From Saccharothrix sp. S26 (GTDB lineage Bacteria > Actinomycetota > Actinomycetes > Mycobacteriales > Pseudonocardiaceae): a stretch of 64,000 nucleotides of DNA. Shown piece by piece: positions 34,388-41,721 of this stretch; position 1 is the first letter of the stretch, and each line of letters begins with the position of its first letter. Under the pieces are notes generated by a model. That model made no database searches, had not been told where the DNA came from, and saw nothing but the letters and a program-made list of their open reading frames with translations. Where the stretch lies: positions 124,001 through 188,000 of the forward strand of contig NZ_JAJUWT010000011.1 in assembly GCF_021390395.1 (NCBI RefSeq). The letters are read 5' to 3'. The translations under genes and the position numbers were made by a program.

Positions 34388-35560
34388 CTACCTCTCGTCG
34401 GCGGGCGCGACCGTGCCGACCACCTCGGCCAGCCCGACGACCGAACCACCCTCACCCGGAGCCGTCGCGGTGATCCGCACCGTGTCGCCGTCCTCCAGGA
34501 ACGTCCGCTCGTCGCCGTCGAGCACCACCGGCTCCTTCCCGCCCCAGCTCAGCTCCAGGAAGGAGCCGCGCTCGTCGCGGGACGGGCCGGACACGGTGCC
34601 CGACGCGATCAGGTCGCCCGGCCGAACGGTAGCGCCGTTCGCCGACAGGTGCGCGAGTTGTTGCGCGAACGTCCACGACATCTCGCGGAACGGCGGCCTG
34701 GACACCACGACGCCGTTCCACTCGACCTCCAGGTCGATGTCCAGCCCCCAGGGCCGTTCCTCGACCAGGTACGGCAGCACGTCGTTGCCCAGCGGCGGCG
34801 GGGACACCCGTGCCACCGCGAACGCCTCCAGCGGGGTGATCCACGCCGAGACCGACGTGGCGAACGACTTGCCCAGGAACGGCCCGAGCGGCTGGTACTC
34901 CCACGCCTGGACGTCGCGCGCGGACCAGTCGTTGACCAGCGCCACGCCGAACACGTGGTCGACCGCCTGCGACGGCGTCAGCCGCGACGCGACCGGCCCG
35001 CCGCACACGAACCCGACCTCGGCCTCGATGTCCAGCCTGCCCGTCGGCCCGAACACGGGACCGGCCGACGTGCGCCGCTGCCCGTGCGGCCGCACGACCG
35101 GCGTGCCGGACACGACGACCGTCCCGGCCCGGCCGTGGTAGCCGATGGGCAGGTGCGTCCAGTTCGGCAGCAGCGCCTCGCCGTCGGGCCGGAAGATCCG
35201 GCCGACGTTCTCCGCGTGGTGGCGCGACGAGTAGAAGTCCACGTAGTCGGCCACGGCGAACGGCAGCACCGCGCCGTCCAGCCCGACCAGTTCCGCGCCG
35301 CGCGGGGCCGAGGCCGCCGAGACGATCTCGACCAGCCGCGCCCGCAGCTCGCTCCACGCGGGACGGCCGGCCGCCAGCAGGGCGTCCAGCGTGCCCGTGG
35401 CCACCAGCGGCTCCAGCCGCTCCCCCAGGGCCAGCCCGCGCAGCAGCAGCGCCTGGTCGCCCACCCGCACCGCGACACCGCCGGGCACGACGCCGTAGGG
35501 CAGCGTCTGCGGCCCGAACGGCTCGTCGGCGGTGAAGGCGGGATCCTCGATCCAGCTCAC
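34388..35560 (-). CDS. fahA: Fumarylacetoacetase
   Basis: 390 residues. The N-terminal SH3-like domain is followed by the FAH catalytic domain: DYVDFYSSRHHAENVGRIF (metal Asp and catalytic His), NWTHLPIGYHGRAGTVV, LDIEAEVGFV (two Glu ligands), VNDWSARDVQAWEYQPLGPFLGKSFAT (Asp ligand and Lys). It cleaves fumarylacetoacetate to fumarate and acetoacetate, the last step of tyrosine degradation. GTG 35560 overlaps the stop of the upstream gene (GTGA). hmgA, two steps earlier in the pathway, is divergent beyond that gene. No maleylacetoacetate isomerase is visible here. Confidence 0.95.
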   Translation of the reverse strand: MSWIEDPAFTADEPFGPQTLPYGVVPGGVAVRVGDQALLLRGLALGERLEPLVATGTLDALLAAGRPAWSELRARLVEIVSAASAPRGAELVGLDGAVLPFAVADYVDFYSSRHHAENVGRIFRPDGEALLPNWTHLPIGYHGRAGTVVVSGTPVVRPHGQRRTSAGPVFGPTGRLDIEAEVGFVCGGPVASRLTPSQAVDHVFGVALVNDWSARDVQAWEYQPLGPFLGKSFATSVSAWITPLEAFAVARVSPPPLGNDVLPYLVEERPWGLDIDLEVEWNGVVVSRPPFREMSWTFAQQLAHLSANGATVRPGDLIASGTVSGPSRDERGSFLELSWGGKEPVVLDGDERTFLEDGDTVRITATAPGEGGSVVGLAEVVGTVAPADER

Positions 35561-36423
35561 AGCAGACCCAGCTCCTCGAGGTCGGCGATCGGCTCCTCCA
35601 GCGAGCACGACCCGTAGGAGGCGAACACGCCGCGGACGGCGTGCGCGGCCTGGTCGGACAGCCCGGCCGCCTCCTCGCCGAGCGCGACCGCGTCCGTGCT
35701 GGACAGCGCCTCGCGCACGTCGCCGCCGGACAGCGAACGCGCGGTCGCCACGAGCAGGTTGAGGAACCCGTGGTGGGTGAACCCGGTCTCCTCGTCGGTG
35801 TGCCGCACGGCGTGGTGCAGGCCGGCGGTCGCCTTGAACGCCACGCCGCCGCCGCTGACCACGGACAGGAAGTCGGCGACCTCGTCCACGCTGGGGAAGT
35901 TCTCCTTGCTCACCCCGCCGCACCGCAGCTTGGGCCAGCTGCCGTGCTCGATGACGCGGCGCACGCCGTCGAGCCACTCCGCGCCGCCGCGCCGGGGCTC
36001 GACCACCCGGATGACGTCCTCGGGCACGAACTCCGAGACGCGTTCCAGCCACACCTCGTCCACGTCGGACGGAGCGGGCATCTCGACCATCCGCAGCGCG
36101 AGCAGCTCGCTGCGGGACTCGACGATCGACACGGCCTTGGGCACACCTCCCAGGCCCGTGTCGATGACCAGCGACAGGGCGACCGGCTTCACCGGCTTGA
36201 CCTTGATCAGCTCGGTGATCAGCTCGGCCAGACGCGAGGCGGGGCACAGGAACAGGCCCACCGCGCCGGCCCATTCCCCGGCACGTGCGTCGAGGTGGCC
36301 GCGGACCGCGTCGGGCATGGAGGCGTTGCCCGGCGGGAACAGTGCGGCGTCGTCGACAAGCCTCGCGAGCAGGGGCGGAGTGCCGCGTGGACCGGGCGCA
36401 CGGAGTTCGAAGGCGCTTGACAC
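35557..36423 (-). CDS. Conserved-looking uncharacterised protein of the homogentisate operon
   Basis: 288 residues from GTG 36423. I do not recognise a named family, although similar genes appear with hmgA/fahA in actinobacteria as I recall. Visible blocks: LLARLVDDAALFPPGNASM near the start, LRCGGVSKENFPSVDEVADFL, GGGVAFKATAGLHHAVRHTDEETGFTHHGFLNLLVATA, and an acidic C-terminus. Alternating strands and helices, with His-His near KATAGLHH, suggest a TIM-barrel-like enzyme. It overlaps fahA by four bases and is thus co-translated with it. A missing pathway step (maleylacetoacetate handling) is one possible role, purely by context. Confidence 0.7.
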   Translation of the reverse strand: MSSAFELRAPGPRGTPPLLARLVDDAALFPPGNASMPDAVRGHLDARAGEWAGAVGLFLCPASRLAELITELIKVKPVKPVALSLVIDTGLGGVPKAVSIVESRSELLALRMVEMPAPSDVDEVWLERVSEFVPEDVIRVVEPRRGGAEWLDGVRRVIEHGSWPKLRCGGVSKENFPSVDEVADFLSVVSGGGVAFKATAGLHHAVRHTDEETGFTHHGFLNLLVATARSLSGGDVREALSSTDAVALGEEAAGLSDQAAHAVRGVFASYGSCSLEEPIADLEELGLL

Positions 36424-36430
36424 GGCTGAC

Positions 36431-36459
36431 ACGCTAGTGGCGTACCGGTCAATGAACAA
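36431..36459 (-). promoter_or_regulatory. Promoter of the fahA operon
   Basis: On the minus strand, TTGTTC (36459-36454) and TAGCGT (36436-36431) are separated by 17 nt, and the -10 lies 7 nt before GTG 36423, favouring a leaderless start there. The same 69-nt gap must hold the hmgA promoter and probably the IclR operator. Confidence 0.5.
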
Positions 36460-36492
36460 AGATGTCCGACTATCGAACGCCCGGAGTGAACC

Positions 36493-37671
36493 ATGGCGTA
36501 CTACCGCCAGGTGGGTGAGATCCCCCGAAAGCGCCACACGCAATTCCGCACACCGGAGGGCGGGCTGTACGCGGAAGAGCTCATGGGGGTGGAGGGCTTC
36601 TCGGCCGATTCGGCGCTGCTCTACCACCGCCACCTGCCGACCGCGATCGTCGACGCCGTCACCGTCGAGGAGACGCGCGGCGCGCTGGCGCCGAACCTCC
36701 CGCTCAAGCCGCGCCACTTCAAGGCACCGGCGTTGACCTGGGAATCCTCCGAAGTGGACGCGGTCACCGGCCGTCGCACGCTGTTCGGCAACGCCGACGT
36801 GGTCATCGGTTACGTGACCGCGACCGCGCCCAGCCCGCTGTACCGCAACGCCGCCGGCGACGAGCTGCTGTACGTGCAGTCGGGCGAGGGCGTCGTGGAG
36901 ACGATCTACGGCGCGCTGCCGGTCGGCGAGGGCGACTACGTGGTGCTGCCGACGTCGTGCACGTACCGCGTGGTGCCGTCGGAGCCGATGAACATCCTGG
37001 TGCTGGAGGCGACCGGGCACATCGGGCCGCCGAAGCGGTACCTGTCGGCCAAGGGGCAGTTCCTGGAGCACTCGCCCTACTGCGAGCGGGACGTCCGCGG
37101 GCCGGCGGAGCCGTTGCTGGTGGACGGCGAGGACGTGGAGGTGCTCGTGCGGCACCGCGCGGGCCTGACCCGGTTCACCTACGCCAACCACCCGTTCGAC
37201 GTGGTCGGCTGGGACGGCTGCCTGTACCCGTGGGCGTTCAGCATCCGCGACTTCGAGCCGATCACGGGCCGCGTGCACCAGCCGCCGCCGGTGCACCAGA
37301 CGTTCGAGGGGCCGAACTTCGTGGTGTGCTCGTTCGTGCCGCGCAAGGTCGACTACCACCCGTTGTCGATCCCGGTGCCGTACAACCACGCCAACGTGGA
37401 CTCCGACGAGCTGCTGTTCTACGTCGGCGGGAACTACGAGGCGCGCAAGGGGTCCGGCATCGGCCTCGGCTCGCTGTCGCTGCACCCGTCGGGCTGCACG
37501 CACGGGCCGCAGCCGGGCGCGGTCGAGGCGTCGCTCGGGGTGGACTACTTCGACGAGACCGCGGTCATGGTGGACACGTTCCGGCCGCTCGACCTGGGCG
37601 AGGCCGCGTTGGCGTCGGAGGACCCGAAGTACGCCTGGTCCTGGGCACGCCGGGGCCCTGACCTGGAGTGA
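36493..37671 (+). CDS. hmgA: Homogentisate 1,2-dioxygenase
   Basis: 392 residues of the cupin dioxygenase family. MAYYRQVGEIPRKRHTQFR opens the chain; PVHQTFEGPNFVVCSFVPRKVDYHP and VPYNHANVDSDELLFYVGGNYEARKG hold the iron-ligand His/Glu region; LSLHPSGCTHGPQPG has a further His. It opens the aromatic ring of homogentisate to maleylacetoacetate using Fe2+ and O2. Bacterial and human enzymes are about 430-445 aa, so this is the shorter actinobacterial form. GGAG lies 7 nt before ATG 36493. Confidence 0.93.
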   Translation: MAYYRQVGEIPRKRHTQFRTPEGGLYAEELMGVEGFSADSALLYHRHLPTAIVDAVTVEETRGALAPNLPLKPRHFKAPALTWESSEVDAVTGRRTLFGNADVVIGYVTATAPSPLYRNAAGDELLYVQSGEGVVETIYGALPVGEGDYVVLPTSCTYRVVPSEPMNILVLEATGHIGPPKRYLSAKGQFLEHSPYCERDVRGPAEPLLVDGEDVEVLVRHRAGLTRFTYANHPFDVVGWDGCLYPWAFSIRDFEPITGRVHQPPPVHQTFEGPNFVVCSFVPRKVDYHPLSIPVPYNHANVDSDELLFYVGGNYEARKGSGIGLGSLSLHPSGCTHGPQPGAVEASLGVDYFDETAVMVDTFRPLDLGEAALASEDPKYAWSWARRGPDLE

Positions 37672-37710
37672 TCGACTGTTTGTCGGTGGGTGCCTCTAAC
37701 GTCTGCCGGC

Positions 37711-38988
37711 ATGGACGCACAAGCGCTTCTGGAGCAGGCGCCGGACGGCCAGGTGGCGAGCAGCGCCACCCGGCTGGCGGGGTCCTCCGGCTGGCAGGGG
37801 ACGGGTCGCAGCGACACCGCCCTGTGGGGTCTGTGCAAGGGCAGCGGCAAGAACCCGTACCAGGTGTGCGTCGACCTGGGTGACCGGGCCACGAAGTGCT
37901 CGTGCCCGTCGCGCAAGTTCCCGTGCAAGCACGCGCTGGCGTTGCAGCTGCGGGACGCGCGGGAGCCGTTGCCGGTCGCGGAAACGCCCGACTGGGTGAC
38001 GGAGTGGTTGACCCGGCGCACCCGGGCCGCCGCCGGCCCCGCGGCCCCGGACGACTCGGCGGAGGCGGTCGCGCGGCGGGCCAAGGCCAAGGAGAAGACC
38101 GCCCAGGCCAGGGAGAACGCGGTGCGCGCCGGGGTCGCGGGCCTGACCGACTGGCTGGGCGACGTGGCGGGCGCGGGCCTGGCCGGGCTGCCCGCGCGGG
38201 ACGCGGCGTGGTGGCACTCGATCCAGGCGCGGATGGTGGACGCCCAGGCCAAGGGGCTGGCGTCGGCGGTGGACGAGGTGCGCGGCATCGTCGCGGCCGG
38301 TGGACCGCACTGGGCGCACGACGCGGCGGACCGGTTGGGCGGGCTGCACCTGCTGGCGCGCCTGTCGTCGTCGCCCGACGCGGTGGTGCGCCGCCGGTTG
38401 GGCTTCGCCGTGGCGGAGGAGGAGGTGCGCGCCGGTCCCGGCTGGTCGGACCTGTGGGTGCCGTTGCTGAAGCTGGAGTCCGACGACGGCTTGGTGCGGA
38501 CCGTGCGGCAGTGGGCGTGGGGGCGCTCGCACGGCTGGGTCGTGGCCGTGCGGCACTTGGGCGGCGGCGGCCGCCCCGCGCCGCCGTTCACGCACGGGGT
38601 GCAGGTCCAGGGGGTGGTGCACCCCTATCCCGGCGTCCCGCCGCACCGGGTCGCGGTCGGTGAGCTGCTGGTCCAGCAGCACCCCGCCCCCGTGCCCGCT
38701 CCGGCCACGTGGCGGGCGGCGCTGGCCGGGCTGGAGGAGCACCTGAAGGCCGACCCGTGGCAACGCCTGCACCCGTTGGCCTGCGCCGCGGTGCGGGTGA
38801 CCGAGGACAACCGCCACCTGGTCGACCACACGGGCCACGGCCTGCCGGTGCGCGCCGACCTGGCCTTGGACCAGGCCCTGGCCCTGACCGGCGGCGACCC
38901 GTTCGACGCCTGGGCCCTGTGGAACGGCCGCGACCTGCGCGTGGGCGCGGTCGCCATCCCAGGCGAGGCACCGGAGGTCGTGGGATGA
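37711..38988 (+). CDS. SWIM zinc-finger protein, first gene of the MoxR/VWA module
   Basis: 425 residues. The SWIM motif C63-x-C65-x6-C72-x-H74 is intact (CSCPSRKFPCKHALAL), so it probably binds zinc and DNA or protein. A charged helix (about 115-145, RRAKAKEKTAQARENAV) and a mostly helical C-terminal region follow, with AWWHSIQARMVDAQAKGLASAVDEV and LAYRLHP-like segments. ATG 37711 is 8 nt after TAACGT (37697-37702), suggesting a leaderless promoter. The stop TGA at 38986-38988 overlaps an ATG, but the next real gene begins 220 nt later because a repeat element occupies the gap. Function unknown; it recurs with DUF5691, MoxR, DUF5682 and VWA genes in other genomes as I recall. Confidence 0.85.
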   Translation: MDAQALLEQAPDGQVASSATRLAGSSGWQGTGRSDTALWGLCKGSGKNPYQVCVDLGDRATKCSCPSRKFPCKHALALQLRDAREPLPVAETPDWVTEWLTRRTRAAAGPAAPDDSAEAVARRAKAKEKTAQARENAVRAGVAGLTDWLGDVAGAGLAGLPARDAAWWHSIQARMVDAQAKGLASAVDEVRGIVAAGGPHWAHDAADRLGGLHLLARLSSSPDAVVRRRLGFAVAEEEVRAGPGWSDLWVPLLKLESDDGLVRTVRQWAWGRSHGWVVAVRHLGGGGRPAPPFTHGVQVQGVVHPYPGVPPHRVAVGELLVQQHPAPVPAPATWRAALAGLEEHLKADPWQRLHPLACAAVRVTEDNRHLVDHTGHGLPVRADLALDQALALTGGDPFDAWALWNGRDLRVGAVAIPGEAPEVVG

Positions 38989-39006
38989 TCACGCAGCTCA
39001 AGCAAC

Positions 39007-39075
39007 GCCCTCTGTCCCACAATCGGGTGATCATCGCCCGAAAATGTACGAAAACACCGTTCCCGCACCTCGGTT
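39007..39075 (+). repeat. 69-nt inverted element, copy A (forward), with 19-bp dyad
   Basis: 63 of 69 positions match the reverse complement of 44292-44360. It contains the near-palindrome TCGGGTGATCATCGCCCGA at 39023-39041. A C-rich low-complexity tail (39076-39208) follows on the side facing DUF5691. It sits between the SWIM stop and the DUF5691 start. Confidence 0.85.
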
Positions 39076-39208
39076 GCATACGAGGAACCGCGACCCCCCA
39101 ACCCGACCACCCGCCCTTGCCCCCTTCCCGCCCCCAGCCTCGGACTCGGACTGGGACTGGGACCGGGAGCCGACCCGGAACCACCCCGGCGACCACGGGC
39201 GGCCGCCG

Positions 39209-40636
39209 ATGACCCTCCAAGCCGAATGGCACGAGGCCGTCCAAGCGGCCCTGGTGGGCGCACACCGCGCGGGCACCACCCCGACCGCCCTGCTGGACCG
39301 CCTCGCGGCCCTGGGCGTCGCCGCCCACGGCGCACAACTCCCCCGGCCCGTCGACACCCCACCGACCCCCACCGCCCCCGCCTCCGACGACGTCCGCGCC
39401 CACCCGGCCGCCCGGTCGGTCCTGGTCCAGATTCTGGCCCTGGACGACCAGATGCTGCTCACGGAGTGGTGCGGCATGGCCAAGGCGGCGCGCGTCGTCG
39501 CCGACCACCGCGAACTGCCCGCGTTGCTGGGCCTGGGCACCGCCCACCCCGGCCTGCGCCCGGCCGTCTCCGCCGTCCTCGGGGCCCGCGGCCGGTGGCT
39601 GGCGACCATCCGCCCGGCCTGGTCCTGGGCCGCGACCGGTGTGGTCGTGGAGGAGGTCGACCTCGACCAGGCCCTCGACCTGCCCGGCACATCCCGCCTC
39701 GCCGCCCTGCGCCGCGCGCGCAACCAGGATCCGGCGAGAGCGCGCGAGTTCCTGGCCGCCCAGTTCGAAGTCCAACGCCGCGCCACCGACCGCCAGGTGC
39801 TCGTCAGCGCCCTGGAGGCCGGTCTCGGCCCGGACGACGAGCCGCTGCTCGAGCGCGCGCTGGACGACCGCGCGATCGGCGTGCACGACGAGGCGTTGCG
39901 GCTGCTGCGCACGCTGCCGACGTCCGCCCTGGCCGAACGTGCCGCCGAACGCCTGCACCGCGGTCTGTGGCTGACCGCCGACGGGTTCGACGTGCAGTCC
40001 GACGAGCTGTGGGCCGAGCTCGCACCCGAGCCGGACGAGGCCCGTGACCTGATGAAAGACGGTTCCGAGGCCGGTGTCGCCGGTCGGTTGCGCGGTGCGG
40101 CGGCGAGCGTGCCGCCGCAGCACTGGACCCGCCGGCTCGACACCGACGACGAAGGCGCGGCCGCCGTGCTGGCCCGCGGGCCGTGGGCGAGCGCGTTGCT
40201 GCGGGGCGTGGCGCAGAACCTGAAGCTCGCCGACGACGCCCGGCCGTGGGCGGTGGCGGCGACGCGGTCGCTGACCGGGATGGAGCAGTTGGAGATGCTC
40301 GGCGGGTTGCCCGCCGAGCTGGCCGCGCGCACCGTCGTGGAGGTGTCGCGGCAGTGGAACTACGACCTGCTCGACCACGCCTGCTCGCAGTTGCCGGCGC
40401 CGTGGAGCGCGCGGGCGACCGCGGACCTGCTCGACCGCTACGCCGGGATGCGCGACCCGAGGTGGCGCGCCGGCCGGCCGCCCGCGGTGCTGTTGGCCAG
40501 GGGTGACGCCGAAGTGCTCGGCGCGAACTGGGCCCGCATCACCGAGCGCTGGCCCGAGCACACCGTCGAACTCGACGTCCTGCGCCTGCGCATGCAGCTG
40601 CGCGAGGCGTTCAACCACCGGGAGGAAAGCCAGTGA
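39209..40636 (+). CDS. DUF5691 helical-repeat protein of the MoxR/VWA module
   Basis: 475 residues from ATG 39209; the frame is open upstream to 39044, but that part is Pro/Arg-rich and lies in the repeat tail, so it is excluded. The protein is almost entirely helical with HEAT-like repeats: ELPALLGLGTAHPGLRPAVSAVLGARGRW, LLERALDDRAIGVHDEALRLLRTLP and LRGVAQNLKLADDARPWAVAATRSLTG. It fits DUF5691, a family of unknown function found beside MoxR ATPases. Its stop overlaps the MoxR start (GTGA), indicating stoichiometric co-expression, perhaps as an adaptor for the AAA+ ring. Confidence 0.8.
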   Translation: MTLQAEWHEAVQAALVGAHRAGTTPTALLDRLAALGVAAHGAQLPRPVDTPPTPTAPASDDVRAHPAARSVLVQILALDDQMLLTEWCGMAKAARVVADHRELPALLGLGTAHPGLRPAVSAVLGARGRWLATIRPAWSWAATGVVVEEVDLDQALDLPGTSRLAALRRARNQDPARAREFLAAQFEVQRRATDRQVLVSALEAGLGPDDEPLLERALDDRAIGVHDEALRLLRTLPTSALAERAAERLHRGLWLTADGFDVQSDELWAELAPEPDEARDLMKDGSEAGVAGRLRGAAASVPPQHWTRRLDTDDEGAAAVLARGPWASALLRGVAQNLKLADDARPWAVAATRSLTGMEQLEMLGGLPAELAARTVVEVSRQWNYDLLDHACSQLPAPWSARATADLLDRYAGMRDPRWRAGRPPAVLLARGDAEVLGANWARITERWPEHTVELDVLRLRMQLREAFNHREESQ

Positions 40637-41721
40637 CCACCGAACCCGTGCTGCGGCCCGCCGCGGAACAGCAGTACGCCGCCGAGCTGGCGGCCCTGGC
40701 GGCGGCGGACGACCGGCCCCGCCCGCCGCGGTGGCGGATGTCGCCGCAGGCGGTGGTCACCTACGTGCTCGGCGGCACGCTGGCCGACGGCACGGTGATC
40801 ACGCCGAAGTACGTCGGCGACCGGCGGCTGGTCGAGGTGGCCGTGGGCACGTTGGTCACCGACCGGGCGTTGTTGCTGGTCGGCGTGCCGGGCACGGCGA
40901 AGTCGTGGCTGTCCGAGCACATCGCGGCGGCGGTGAGCGGCAACTCGATGCTGGTCGTGCAGGGCACCGCGGGCACGGGCGAGGACCAGGTCCGCTACGG
41001 CTGGAACTACGCGCGGTTGATCGCCGAGGGGCCGTCGGAGGCAGCGGTGGTGGCGAGCCCGGTGATGACGGGGATGCGCGAGGGCGCGGTGGTGCGCGTC
41101 GAGGAGCTGACCCGGATGCCGGCGGAGGTGCAGGACTCGTTCATCACGATCCTGTCGGAGAAGACGTTGCCGATCCCGGAGCTGGGCATCCAGGTGCAGG
41201 CGGTGCCCGGGTTCACCGTGATCGCGACCGCGAACGACCGCGATCGGGGCGTGAACCAGATGTCGTCGGCGTTGGCCCGGCGCTTCAACACCGTCGTGCT
41301 GCCGCCGCCCGCGACCGAGGACGACGAGGTGGAGATCGTGTCGGCACGGGCCGCGCAGCTCGGTCGGGCGTTGCAGCTGCCCGCCGAGCCGCCCGCGCTG
41401 GAGGAGGTGCGCCGGGTGGTGCGGATATTCCGCGAGCTGCGCAACGGGTCCACTGTGGACGGCCGCACGCAGTTGAAGAAGCCGAGCGGCAGCCTGTCCA
41501 CGGCCGAGGCGATCTCGGTGGTGACCAGCGGGATGGCGTTGGCCGGGCACTTCGGCAGCGGCACGATCACCGCGGACGAGCTGGCGTCGGGGCTGCTGGG
41601 CGCGGTGGTGAAGGACCGCGTGTCGGACACGGCGGCGTGGCAGGAGTACCTGGAGGCGGTGGTGAAGGAGCGCGCCGAGTGGCGTGACCTGTACCGGGCG
41701 TGCCAGGACCTGGTGGGCTGA
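40633..41721 (+). CDS. MoxR-type AAA+ ATPase
   Basis: 362 residues. Walker A is GVPGTAKS (84-91), Walker B VVRVEEL (153-159, Glu-Glu instead of the usual Asp-Glu), sensor 1 N201 in ATANDRDRG, and the arginine finger R216-R217 in ALARRFNTV. SEKTLPIPELG is the MoxR pre-sensor insert. MoxR proteins form rings that remodel or activate partner proteins, commonly together with VWA proteins, one of which is encoded two genes on. The stop codon and the DUF5682 start share one base (TGATG). Confidence 0.9.
   Translation: MTTEPVLRPAAEQQYAAELAALAAADDRPRPPRWRMSPQAVVTYVLGGTLADGTVITPKYVGDRRLVEVAVGTLVTDRALLLVGVPGTAKSWLSEHIAAAVSGNSMLVVQGTAGTGEDQVRYGWNYARLIAEGPSEAAVVASPVMTGMREGAVVRVEELTRMPAEVQDSFITILSEKTLPIPELGIQVQAVPGFTVIATANDRDRGVNQMSSALARRFNTVVLPPPATEDDEVEIVSARAAQLGRALQLPAEPPALEEVRRVVRIFRELRNGSTVDGRTQLKKPSGSLSTAEAISVVTSGMALAGHFGSGTITADELASGLLGAVVKDRVSDTAAWQEYLEAVVKERAEWRDLYRACQDLVG

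Noticed and set aside
39044-39208. Upstream extension of the DUF5691 protein
   Set aside because: The added residues are Pro/Arg/Asp-rich and derive from the C-rich tail of repeat copy A; ATG 39209 begins the natural protein.
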